5,101 nt of DNA from an uncultured Candidatus Peregrinibacteria bacterium (GCA_913054215.1 CAJXJE010000067.1:1-5101), one strand, 5' to 3'. Positions 1-5,101 are shown, counted from the stretch's first letter. Numbers and translations are program-made. The notes: generated from the letters alone by a model not told the origin.

Positions 1-6
1 AACGCA

Positions 7-54
7 TTTGCAAAAACATCGTAGGCTATAGAAATTCTTCTACGATCTTGCAAA
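7..54 (-). terminator. Intrinsic terminator of the SLH protein gene
   Basis: A perfect 7-base inverted repeat, ATCGTAG at 18-24 and CTACGAT at 40-46, is separated by a 15-base loop. Read on the minus strand, the hairpin is followed by GTTTTTG, a run of five U in the RNA (12-16). A second outer pairing, TTTGCAA (7-13) with TTGCAAA (48-54), flanks the core across an asymmetric internal loop and would compete with the U-run. The stop codon TAG (26-28) sits inside the loop, so the hairpin overlaps the last codons. The stem is short and only moderately GC-rich, so efficiency is uncertain. Confidence 0.5.
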
Positions 55-1171
55 GACTATTAATACACGCTGCTGAGTTTGGCAAACAACTTGCACACAG
101 TGCGGGTTCTTCTTTTTCGCAATCATCGACATATCCATAGACTGCTGCAGACACTTGAAGTATTGCTGACTTGAGCACCGCCTTTCCACAGGTCTGATAG
201 GGACTGCAACCACGCGTAAACACCGTACAGTCTGCATCTGTCTCACAGGCAACATTCTTTGCAAATAGAACATCAATACTCTTTTTCTTCTGATCGCAGG
301 CAGATAAACCTCCTTCGCAATCCTCTGGACATACTCCTCGTCGAATGAGTATAGGACCATCTTCTCCAAGTCGGTACTCATCGGCTTCTCCCGAGGCACA
401 GATAGCATCACCGCAGACAGGACCCTGGAGCTTACAATCTTGTGGGCAGTAGAGTGTAGATCCCGTACGATCTGGCACTGCAGACTCTCCCTCTTCACAG
501 ACTCCATTACCACAGATCACCGTTGCCGTCCTTGGAATACACACTCCTGCACATGCTTGTATGCAGACAGCTCCAACAGGGCAGGGGTACCGACAATCTC
601 CTTCTTCCACAGAGCAGATTTCACTTTGGGCACACTCTCCGCTGCTAAAGCACTTTTTCAGTGTGCAAGCACTTTCCGTGCAAGCAATACCCACTTCTGT
701 ACACGTGCAGATGTTACATCCATCAGGAGCTGGATAGCGGTCTCCAATCTTGTATCCACCAGCACAGTGAATCTCCAGCAAACATTCTGCGCTACAGCCA
801 TCACCACTCAAGAGGTTCCCATCATCACAGACTTCTCCTACCTGTACTTCGCCATCTCCACATATTCCAAGTCCTAGCTGCTGACGCATGACCTCCAATT
901 GCTCACGCATGCGACGAACAACTTGCTGATCGTACCTGTCGACAATAACTGCAACCTGCCCCCTCGTTACGTAGTCATGGGGTGCGTACCGTCCATTGTT
1001 ATACCCCTTGATGATCCCCTTTTTTGCAAATCGCGTCACGGAATCGTAAAAGTAATCATTCGGTACAACATCAGGGAACATAAGGCCGCCAAATTGCTGC
1101 GCAGCAACCGTTGCACACATGACTGTCACCATTCCAGCAACAAACGCCACAATCGTATTCTTTTTGATCAT
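26..1171 (-). CDS. Secreted SLH-domain, cysteine-rich surface protein (381 aa)
   Basis: Probably an exported cell-surface protein tethered to the envelope through an S-layer-homology domain. Seen in order: signal peptide (residues 1-24, KK then a hydrophobic core, likely cut near VAA-QQ); one SLH domain (about 32-80, with FPDV, GIIKGYNNGRYAP and VTRGQ); a charged helix (82-99); a DUF4215/Myxococcus-type repeat (104-133, CGDG, CDDGN, GDGCSAEC); a pacifastin/VWC-like Cys motif (136-169, GCNICTC then CTESAC); two CGNGxCExGE...CPxDC-like units (220-246, 253-285); and a C-terminal Cys-rich domain (292-374). Residues 104-374 hold 36 cysteines, an even number that suits disulfides outside the cytoplasm. 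The reading frame stays open upstream to 1306, but that would overlap the divergent gene and put 45 residues before the signal peptide. The ATG at 1171 is preferred because it gives a clean signal peptide and lies 7 bases after a -10 box; the ATG at 1180 overlaps that box. Its ligand or partner is unknown. Confidence 0.88.
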   Translation of the reverse strand: MIKKNTIVAFVAGMVTVMCATVAAQQFGGLMFPDVVPNDYFYDSVTRFAKKGIIKGYNNGRYAPHDYVTRGQVAVIVDRYDQQVVRRMREQLEVMRQQLGLGICGDGEVQVGEVCDDGNLLSGDGCSAECLLEIHCAGGYKIGDRYPAPDGCNICTCTEVGIACTESACTLKKCFSSGECAQSEICSVEEGDCRYPCPVGAVCIQACAGVCIPRTATVICGNGVCEEGESAVPDRTGSTLYCPQDCKLQGPVCGDAICASGEADEYRLGEDGPILIRRGVCPEDCEGGLSACDQKKKSIDVLFAKNVACETDADCTVFTRGCSPYQTCGKAVLKSAILQVSAAVYGYVDDCEKEEPALCASCLPNSAACINSLCKIVEEFL

Positions 1172-1207
1172 GGAGATCATTGTATAAGAGCGGGTATCGA
1201 AGAGCAA
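1172..1207 (-). promoter_or_regulatory. Promoter of the SLH gene, predicted leaderless
   Basis: On the minus strand a -10 hexamer TACAAT (1179-1184, five of six matches to TATAAT) lies 17 bases after a weak -35, TTGCTC (1202-1207). The seven bases 1172-1178 separate the -10 from the ATG at 1171, so the expected transcription start is the A of the start codon. No Shine-Dalgarno is present. The ATG at 1180 shares bases with the -10 box, which argues against it as the start. Confidence 0.5.
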
Positions 1208-1212
1208 AGATG

Positions 1213-1221
1213 TGATACACT
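1213..1221 (+). promoter_or_regulatory. Extended -10 promoter of the VIT-family gene, predicted leaderless
   Basis: TGA followed by TACACT (1216-1221, four of six matches) forms an extended -10. Six bases later comes the ATG at 1228, so transcription is predicted to start at the start codon. No -35 like TTGACA is seen at the right spacing; the extended TGN may compensate. An interrupted palindrome ATACA-cttct-TGTAT (1215-1229) covers the -10 and the start codon and could be an operator, but its arms are only five bases. The expected -35 region overlaps that of the divergent gene. Confidence 0.42.
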
Positions 1222-1227
1222 TCTTGT

Positions 1228-1977
1228 ATGTCAAATACACCTGACCTTCGTCAAAAGACCTTAGATCACATGAAGGGTGAACTTCATGGAAATGCACTCG
1301 GGCCATTTATCCAAGATGTGGTCTATGGAGGGAATGATGGAATCGTCACCACATTTGCTGTTGTAGCTGGCACGGTTGGCGCTGGTATGCCTCACTACAT
1401 TGTGATTATCTTAGGAATCGCCAATCTTCTTGCTGATGGCACTTCGATGGCAACCGGAGCATTCCTCTCTCTTAAATCTGAGCGGGACCAGTACCACCGC
1501 ATTCGCAAAGAAGAACTGGAAGAGATACAGGAGATCCCAGAGATTGAGCGCGAAGAGATCGTCATTGCCCTCGAGAAGAAAGGATTTACTGGTGAAGATC
1601 TTAAACGAGCAACGGATGTTATTACGTCTGATGATGATGTCTGGGCGGATACAATGATGTTTGAAGAACATGGTCTGTCCCTGGGGAGCACAGAAAAACC
1701 TATGGTTCATGGGCTGATTACGTTCGCCTCTTTTGTGATGTTTGGTGCTATTCCTCTACTGCCGTATATTTTTGGCATTGAACGTACCAGTAGATTTGGC
1801 TTTGCGATATGGTCTACCTTTGCAGCACTCGTTGTCCTTGGGCTCACACGCAGCATTGTTACACGAGAGAGGCTCTTTCGCGGTCCTATAGAAATAGTAA
1901 GTGTCGGAGCTCTTGGAGCTATTGTTGCGTATGGAATTGGTGTGCTTCTGAAAGACGTTGTGGGGATTGTCCTCTAG
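1228..1977 (+). CDS. VIT1/CCC1-family Fe2+/Mn2+ transporter (249 aa)
   Basis: Predicted to move ferrous iron or manganese across the cytoplasmic membrane, probably outward by H+ antiport as in the vacuolar iron transporter family. TM1 carries YGGNDGIVTTFAVVAG (residues 33-48) and TM2 carries NLLADGTSMATGAFLS (66-81), both family signatures. A charged cytoplasmic insert follows (about 83-155), then three more hydrophobic segments (about 159-183, 190-212, 220-249), giving five TMs, the usual number. Metal-ligand candidates are D37, M74, E96, E99, E107, E110, M143, M144 and E147. These match, at a constant shift of six, the plant VIT1 ligands as I recall them (D43, M80, E102, E105, E113, E116, M149, M150, E153), so the metal-binding domain looks intact. 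The start at 1228 has no Shine-Dalgarno but sits 6 bases after an extended -10. The next Met (residue 15) would remove part of the amphipathic N-terminus. Confidence 0.92.
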   Translation: MSNTPDLRQKTLDHMKGELHGNALGPFIQDVVYGGNDGIVTTFAVVAGTVGAGMPHYIVIILGIANLLADGTSMATGAFLSLKSERDQYHRIRKEELEEIQEIPEIEREEIVIALEKKGFTGEDLKRATDVITSDDDVWADTMMFEEHGLSLGSTEKPMVHGLITFASFVMFGAIPLLPYIFGIERTSRFGFAIWSTFAALVVLGLTRSIVTRERLFRGPIEIVSVGALGAIVAYGIGVLLKDVVGIVL

Positions 1978-1980
1978 AAT
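1975..1980 (+). promoter_or_regulatory. -10 box overlapping a stop codon, promoter of the TMTC-like gene
   Basis: TAGAAT (five of six matches to TATAAT) begins with the TAG stop of the transporter gene at 1975-1977. Exactly six bases (ATCTGC) separate it from the ATG at 1987, so a leaderless start is predicted. No convincing -35 is visible 16-18 bases upstream and there is no TGN extension. It may therefore be weak, or the downstream gene may also be read from the upstream promoter. Confidence 0.38.
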
Positions 1981-1986
1981 ATCTGC

Positions 1987-3837
1987 ATGCGATCTACGAT
2001 ATGGGTATTGATCGGCGTATTCTTCTTCCTAGGGCTTTTGATCTACGGAGCTTCGCTTGGAAACGGCTTTGTGCGCTGGGACGATGGCCTGTTGATTTAT
2101 GAGAATCCTGCTATTGCCGGATTCAATTTTGCCAATCTAAAGACAATCTTTACGACGTACGATCCTGAGCTGTATATCCCACTTACACTGCTGTCGTATC
2201 AGTTTGATTTCTTGATTTCTGGAACGAATGCTGCGTGGTATCACCTGCATAGTCTGGTACTCCATATTCTCAATGCCATTCTTGTCGTGTGGTTCCTCAA
2301 GCTCCTTACGAAGAATACATGGGTCAGTGTGCTGACTGGACTGCTCTTTTTGGTTCATCCCCTGAATACCGAAGCGGTTGCGTGGGCCTCTGGAAGAAAG
2401 GATCTTCTCTCGACACTCTTCTTTCTTCTGAGTACGAACTTCTATCTTCTCCGTAAAAAGAAATGGAGCCTTGGGTGCTTTGTCCTTGCGCTACTTGCAA
2501 AGGTCACCGTGCTTACTCTGCCTGCCTTATTGATTCTGATTGATTATCTCCAAGGGCGACCGATCAATAAAAAAACTCTCACAGAGAAACTCCCCTACTT
2601 CGCATTGGCTTTGATCTTTGCCGTCATCGCATACGTTGGAAAAACTGGAGTGATTGATTCTTCCACGACGATGGAGAAACTAATGATTGCACCAATGAGC
2701 ACCGCCTTCTATTTACAAAAGATGTTTGTACCTACAGGTCTATCGGTGATCTATCCCCTCACAGAATCTATTGATCTTTTGTCTGCAAGAATTCTGATTC
2801 CTCTTGTGATATGCATTGCACTCCTGATTCTAGGACTGGGAAACATCCGCAAAAGAAAAACACTGTTCTTTGGTCTGGCATACTTCGCAATCGCCCTCTC
2901 TCCTTCGCTGCTCAACTTTTCGAAGGGAGATTTCCTGTACTTCGCCTCAGACCGGTATGCCTACATCCCGATGATTGGTATCTTGTATCTTGTATCGTCT
3001 GCGGCATTTTTCCTCTGGAGAAAGCATTGGAAAGTAGTAAGCAGCGCAGTTCTCGGCATACTCTGTGTCTTGAGTGTCCTCTCTGTAAAACAGTCTCTCG
3101 TCTGGGCCAATAGTGAGACGCTCTTTACCCATACCATCACGTACTATCCTGATGCACATACCGCTCACAATAACCTTGGTAATATGTACCGCACACGCAA
3201 TGAAATATCCCGTGCAATCGATTCCTACAATGAGGCGTTGCGCCTGAGCGAAGAGTATGGTCGTGGTGACCCTGCGCTCTACGGGATGTCTAAAATTCTC
3301 AGCAACCTTGCATCTGCCCATAGGGTACAGGGAGAATATGCCATTGCTTTAGAAGCTCTTTCACGGGCATATGATCTTAATCCTAATAATGCTCACCTCT
3401 TTTTGCAGAGAGGAATTGTCTTAGGGGTGCAGAGGAAATACACCGATGCAGAAATGGAATATCTGTATGCTATAAAACTTAAGCCTAACTTTACCACCGC
3501 TAAGATAAATCTCGGCTCGCTCTACATCAACTTGGGAAGAGCAGATGAAGCGGTGACACTACTGGAGGGTGCAGTGTCAGAGAACCCATTCTATCCACAG
3601 GCATTCTACAACCTTGCAGCAGCCTACAAGAAAGTCAGCCGCAACAGAGAAGCACTAGAGGCTTACGAGAAAGCAGTGGAGCTACAGCCGGCATTTGTTG
3701 CAGCACGGATCAATCTTGGCATTCTGTATGCCGATCGTAAAAAGATCGACCTCGCAATCGAACAATTTACAGAAGTGCTGAAATACGACCCGGATAATGC
3801 GCGAGCGCGCTCTGCACTACTGCAACTACGTCGGTAA
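1987..3837 (+). CDS. TMTC-like GT-C membrane protein with C-terminal TPR repeats (616 aa)
   Basis: Likely a polytopic, lipid-linked-sugar-dependent glycosyltransferase of the GT-C fold, or a relative of unknown activity. The N-terminal half has about 10-11 hydrophobic segments between residues 5 and 370. Family-like motifs are: WDD (31-33) followed by ENP in the first external loop, where GT-C enzymes keep their acidic catalytic residues; IPLTLLSYQFD (64-74) and WYHLHSLVLH (84-93); HPLNTEAVAWASGRKDLLS (124-142), close to the HPxHTEAVxxIxGRxDLL signature of TMTC proteins; FYLQKMFVPTGLSVIYP (241-257); and SDRYAYIPMIG (321-331). Residues 389-616 form about six TPRs (for example 'NLGNMY...AIDSYNEALRL', 'NLAAAYKKVSRNREALEAYEKAVELQP') ending in a capping helix. 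Eukaryotic TMTCs are O-mannosyltransferases; substrate and activity here are inference. An upstream in-frame TAG fixes the start at 1987. It follows the transporter by 9 bases with no Shine-Dalgarno. Confidence 0.85.
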   Translation: MRSTIWVLIGVFFFLGLLIYGASLGNGFVRWDDGLLIYENPAIAGFNFANLKTIFTTYDPELYIPLTLLSYQFDFLISGTNAAWYHLHSLVLHILNAILVVWFLKLLTKNTWVSVLTGLLFLVHPLNTEAVAWASGRKDLLSTLFFLLSTNFYLLRKKKWSLGCFVLALLAKVTVLTLPALLILIDYLQGRPINKKTLTEKLPYFALALIFAVIAYVGKTGVIDSSTTMEKLMIAPMSTAFYLQKMFVPTGLSVIYPLTESIDLLSARILIPLVICIALLILGLGNIRKRKTLFFGLAYFAIALSPSLLNFSKGDFLYFASDRYAYIPMIGILYLVSSAAFFLWRKHWKVVSSAVLGILCVLSVLSVKQSLVWANSETLFTHTITYYPDAHTAHNNLGNMYRTRNEISRAIDSYNEALRLSEEYGRGDPALYGMSKILSNLASAHRVQGEYAIALEALSRAYDLNPNNAHLFLQRGIVLGVQRKYTDAEMEYLYAIKLKPNFTTAKINLGSLYINLGRADEAVTLLEGAVSENPFYPQAFYNLAAAYKKVSRNREALEAYEKAVELQPAFVAARINLGILYADRKKIDLAIEQFTEVLKYDPDNARARSALLQLRR

Positions 3838-3838
3838 G

Positions 3839-3847
3839 TGGTATACT
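3839..3847 (+). promoter_or_regulatory. Extended -10 promoter of the DoxX-like gene, predicted leaderless
   Basis: TGG followed by TATACT (3842-3847, five of six matches) is an extended -10, starting two bases after the TAA stop of the TMTC-like gene (3835-3837). Six bases (TCACGT) separate it from the ATG at 3854, so transcription should begin at the start codon. The -35 region is poor (CTGCAA at 3820-3825 is the nearest resemblance). No Shine-Dalgarno is present. Confidence 0.52.
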
Positions 3848-3853
3848 TCACGT

Positions 3854-4204
3854 ATGCACTCACCGAATACCGCAAAGACCATCCTCGTAGTTTCCCTTGC
3901 TATGGTGTTTGGATTCTTTGGCCTGGGAAAGTTTACGGATCCTTTTGTCTGGATAGGCTGGATGCCCCTGTGGATGGATGGACTCTTGGGGCAGAGCAAA
4001 GAAACATGGATGAAGGTAATCGGGGTAGTAGAAATACTCACCGCTACGCTGATTCTTCTGCCAAAACTTACACTACGAAGAATCGGATGCATGCTCGCTA
4101 TCGTACAAATGGTAGGGATACTCTCCCAAGTAGGATTCAATGATGTCGGCATACGTGATGGCTCTATTCTCCTCAGTGCCATAGCTTTGCTTCTACTCCT
4201 CTAG
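3854..4204 (+). CDS. DoxX-like small membrane protein (116 aa)
   Basis: A four-helix integral membrane protein resembling the DoxX/DoxX-like family, whose members have poorly defined roles, some linked to redox or quinone-associated complexes. Hydrophobic segments lie at about 9-25, 55-70, 77-94 and 103-116. Family-like features are GLGKF (23-27), PxxWxxWxP (30-38), GVVEILTATLILLP (57-70), RRIG (75-78) and the NDVGIRD turn (96-102) before the last helix. The length fits the family. The reading frame extends upstream to an ATG at 3797, but that would overlap the preceding gene by 41 bases and add a non-family 19-residue tail; the ATG at 3854 lies 6 bases after an extended -10 and gives a normal N-terminus. 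Its 3' end overlaps the convergent lipoprotein gene by 12 bases. Substrate or partner is unknown. Confidence 0.8.
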   Translation: MHSPNTAKTILVVSLAMVFGFFGLGKFTDPFVWIGWMPLWMDGLLGQSKETWMKVIGVVEILTATLILLPKLTLRRIGCMLAIVQMVGILSQVGFNDVGIRDGSILLSAIALLLLL

Positions 4205-4387
4205 CAGAGGTTCCACTTTAAAGATTGAAGCTGTCGAAGAGCTGTACCCAAACGACGCGAGGCTACTTTCTTGTACTGCTTTAGGCGGCTGCACCGGAAC
4301 GACAGGTTCTGGAGCTTCTTCTGCAGGAGTACACGCAGTGAGCAGTACTGCTAACGCGAATAGCGGAAAGAGAAGTTTAGAGGACAT
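4193..4387 (-). CDS. Small lipoprotein of unknown function (64 aa)
   Basis: A short predicted lipoprotein. It has a hydrophobic signal sequence (residues 5-18, after one Lys) and a lipobox L-T-A-C with Cys19 as the lipidation site. The mature part is only 46 residues, starting with an acidic Pro/Glu/Val-rich linker (21-35) and continuing with a Ser-rich segment and an acidic end (VEPLLEE). No known domain is recognised. The frame is open upstream to a GTG at 4417 inside the preceding gene, but the ATG at 4387 puts the charged residue and hydrophobic core in normal signal-peptide positions. It follows the DUF1761 gene by 17 bases on the same strand, so the two may be co-transcribed; a TATAAA at 4391-4396 is too close to the ATG for a standard leaderless start. 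Confidence is good that it is a real gene, low for any role. Confidence 0.72.
   Translation of the reverse strand: MSSKLLFPLFALAVLLTACTPAEEAPEPVVPVQPPKAVQESSLASFGYSSSTASIFKVEPLLEE
4198..4210. terminator. Possible weak bidirectional hairpin between convergent genes
   Basis: CCTCT-agc-AGAGG (4198-4202 and 4206-4210) can fold into a 5-bp stem with a 3-base loop on either strand, exactly where the DoxX-like gene and the lipoprotein gene meet tail to tail. The plus side is followed by TTCCACTTT, not a clean T-run, and the minus side has no T-run. The position suits a shared terminator but the structure is too small to be sure. Confidence 0.22.
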
Positions 4388-4404
4388 TGGTTTATAAAAT
4401 GAGC

Positions 4405-4818
4405 TTACCCGGGCCACTGCATTAAGACTGCAGAAGCAACCATCAAGCCAAGAAGTGTGTGTGAAGCGTTAATTGCAAAGAGGTTTATCGGACTCTTTTG
4501 CCATGCCACTTTACTCAGTTCGTTTGGCATTGATCCTGCAAGCCACACAAGCCCTGCCATAAAGGCAGCGTCGGCCAGGCTTGCGGTACCAGAAATAGCA
4601 AGGAGGACTGCAAGAAAGTATGTACTGAGGAATGTTGCTACAAGGCCTGTAAGCATTGAGTGCTTAAAGCAGGTGGATCCTTTCTCGCATGTAATACCGG
4701 TAAGCTGGCTCCAGTAGGTGCCAAATACATGAGGGTTATACCAAACCATACCTAAAAGCATGCTACAGAGAGTGGCTACGAGTACGCCTGGAAGCGAGAC
4801 ATTTTGGACGAAGAACAT
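4405..4818 (-). CDS. DUF1761-family membrane protein (137 aa)
   Basis: A four-helix membrane protein resembling the DUF1761 family, function unknown. The first helix ends in the family signature MLLGMVWYNPHVFGTYWSQLTG (residues 20-41), with W26, Y27, P29, F32, G33 and W36 at positions typical of the family. Other hydrophobic segments are about 55-76, 81-97 and 112-133. E100 and W106 in the loop before the last helix, followed by SPINLFAIN, also fit the family. C44 and C50 bracket a short loop (CEKGSTC) that could hold a disulfide or a metal. The ATG at 4818 is the only possible start: the same frame meets TGA a few codons upstream (4834-4836). The leader is pyrimidine-rich (TTTCCCCCATCCTCT) with no Shine-Dalgarno. 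The lipoprotein gene follows after 17 bases. Confidence 0.8.
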   Translation of the reverse strand: MFFVQNVSLPGVLVATLCSMLLGMVWYNPHVFGTYWSQLTGITCEKGSTCFKHSMLTGLVATFLSTYFLAVLLAISGTASLADAAFMAGLVWLAGSMPNELSKVAWQKSPINLFAINASHTLLGLMVASAVLMQWPG

Positions 4819-4842
4819 AGAGGATGGGGGAAATCACTAGTT

Positions 4843-4848
4843 ATTCTA
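4843..4848 (-). promoter_or_regulatory. Candidate -10 box of the DUF1761 gene
   Basis: On the minus strand TAGAAT (five of six matches to TATAAT) lies 24 bases before the ATG at 4818. Transcription starting 6-7 bases after it would leave a leader of roughly 18 bases without a Shine-Dalgarno, so this gene would not be leaderless like the others. No clear -35 is visible at 16-18 bases upstream, where the palindrome TGGAATTCCA (4861-4870) lies. Confidence 0.3.
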
Positions 4849-4903
4849 CACGTTTTACGTTGGAATTCCACTTCACTTTTCTGCTTAGGCATACACGTCC
4901 TCC

Positions 4904-5101
4904 TCAACTAGCTGACGTTTCGCGAAGACTTGCTTGTTGGTTTGCCCTCATGCCCAGACGCTGCTGCGCCTCATGCAAAGAAATTGGTGTTTTAGGAACA
5001 AGGAGCTGCTCTGCAGTCCTTGCATGTCCATTGACCATTTCATTTACAGTGCCGTATACCCAAAAATGTCCATCTTGATCTACGCGCGTCACCCCCTCAT
5101 A
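4904..5101 (-). CDS. 3' end of an unrecognised gene (at least 65 codons, cut by the window edge)
   Basis: The minus-strand frame is open from the window edge (first full codon at 5101, Tyr-Glu-Gly-Val) to a TGA at 4904-4906, so this is the C-terminal part of a longer protein. A GTG at 5092 is available but need not be the start, because no stop separates it from the edge. The visible part reads as an aromatic, beta-like stretch (DGHFWVYGTVNEMVNGHA) followed by a probably helical, Gln-rich tail (ISLHEAQQRLGMRANQQ) and a polar end. There is no membrane segment and no motif I can assign. It points the same way as the DUF1761 gene and ends 85 bases upstream of it. Small ORFs on the opposite strand here look like shadows. 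Confidence 0.55.
   Translation of the reverse strand, partial: YEGVTRVDQDGHFWVYGTVNEMVNGHARTAEQLLVPKTPISLHEAQQRLGMRANQQASLRETSAS

Noticed and set aside
440..1264. Plus-strand ORFs of 76-145 codons opposite the SLH gene
   Set aside because: They are antisense to a well-supported gene, have no recognisable domain and are explained as shadows of its Cys-rich codons.
1172..1306. 45-residue N-terminal extension of the SLH protein (start at 1306)
   Set aside because: It would overlap the first 79 bases of the divergent transporter gene, run through the predicted promoter and place polar sequence ahead of a clear signal peptide.
1395..1710. Minus-strand ORFs of about 98 codons within the transporter gene
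   Set aside because: They overlap the conserved metal-binding insert in antisense, have low-complexity Ser/Arg-rich translations and no start signals.
3799..3812. GC-rich palindromic stretch GCGCGAGCGCGCT near the end of the TMTC-like gene
   Set aside because: It encodes an Ala/Arg run in the last TPR-capping helix and has no following T-run, so codon composition explains it.
3797..3853. Upstream ATG for the DoxX-like gene giving 19 extra residues
   Set aside because: It lies inside the end of the TMTC-like gene, the added residues do not resemble the family, and the ATG at 3854 is correctly placed after an extended -10.
4861..4870. Perfect 10-base palindrome TGGAATTCCA upstream of the DUF1761 gene
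   Set aside because: A single short palindrome with no second copy in the window; could be an operator but chance is as likely.
1..5101. CRISPR arrays, tRNA/rRNA genes, insertion sequences, toxin-antitoxin or defence genes
   Set aside because: No regularly spaced repeats, no tRNA-like cloverleaf, no transposase or terminal inverted repeats and no defence-type motifs were seen; the genes are ordinary envelope and transport functions.

Overview
The window most resembles a bacterium of the Candidate Phyla Radiation (Patescibacteria), for example a Peregrinibacteria/Peribacteria-type lineage. This rests on protein style: an S-layer-homology (SLH) protein fused to cysteine-rich 'CGDG...CDDGN..GDGC' and 'CGNGxCExGE' repeats, a large TMTC-like membrane protein with C-terminal TPRs, small genes with almost no intergenic space, and no Shine-Dalgarno sequences in front of the starts. 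Stop codons TAA, TAG and TGA all appear to be used as stops, although the only TGA closes an unrecognised partial gene; nothing suggests the UGA=Gly code of Gracilibacteria. The taxonomic call is an inference; no rRNA or marker gene is present.

Layout. Bases 26-1171 (minus) encode a secreted SLH/Cys-rich surface protein, closed by a hairpin-plus-U-run terminator that contains its stop codon. A 56-base divergent control region (1172-1227) separates it from three plus-strand genes: a VIT1/CCC1-type iron/manganese transporter (1228-1977), a 616-residue TMTC-like GT-C/TPR membrane protein (1987-3837) and a small DoxX-like membrane protein (3854-4204). The last of these converges, with a 12-base tail-to-tail overlap, on a minus-strand pair: a DUF1761 membrane protein (4405-4818) followed by a short lipoprotein (4193-4387). 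The right edge holds the 3' end of an unrecognised minus-strand gene (4904-5101).

Functionally this is a cell-envelope neighbourhood: one exported surface protein, one lipoprotein and four polytopic membrane proteins. A link in which the TMTC-like protein glycosylates exported proteins such as the SLH protein is possible but not shown.

The most striking feature is in the promoters. Four genes have a good -10 hexamer ending exactly 6 or 7 bases before the ATG: TACAAT, TACACT, TAGAAT and TATACT. Two of these also carry an extended -10 TGN. None has a Shine-Dalgarno. This predicts leaderless mRNAs starting at the A of the ATG, including separate promoters for genes that look like one operon. 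In one case the -10 hexamer is built on the stop codon of the upstream gene.
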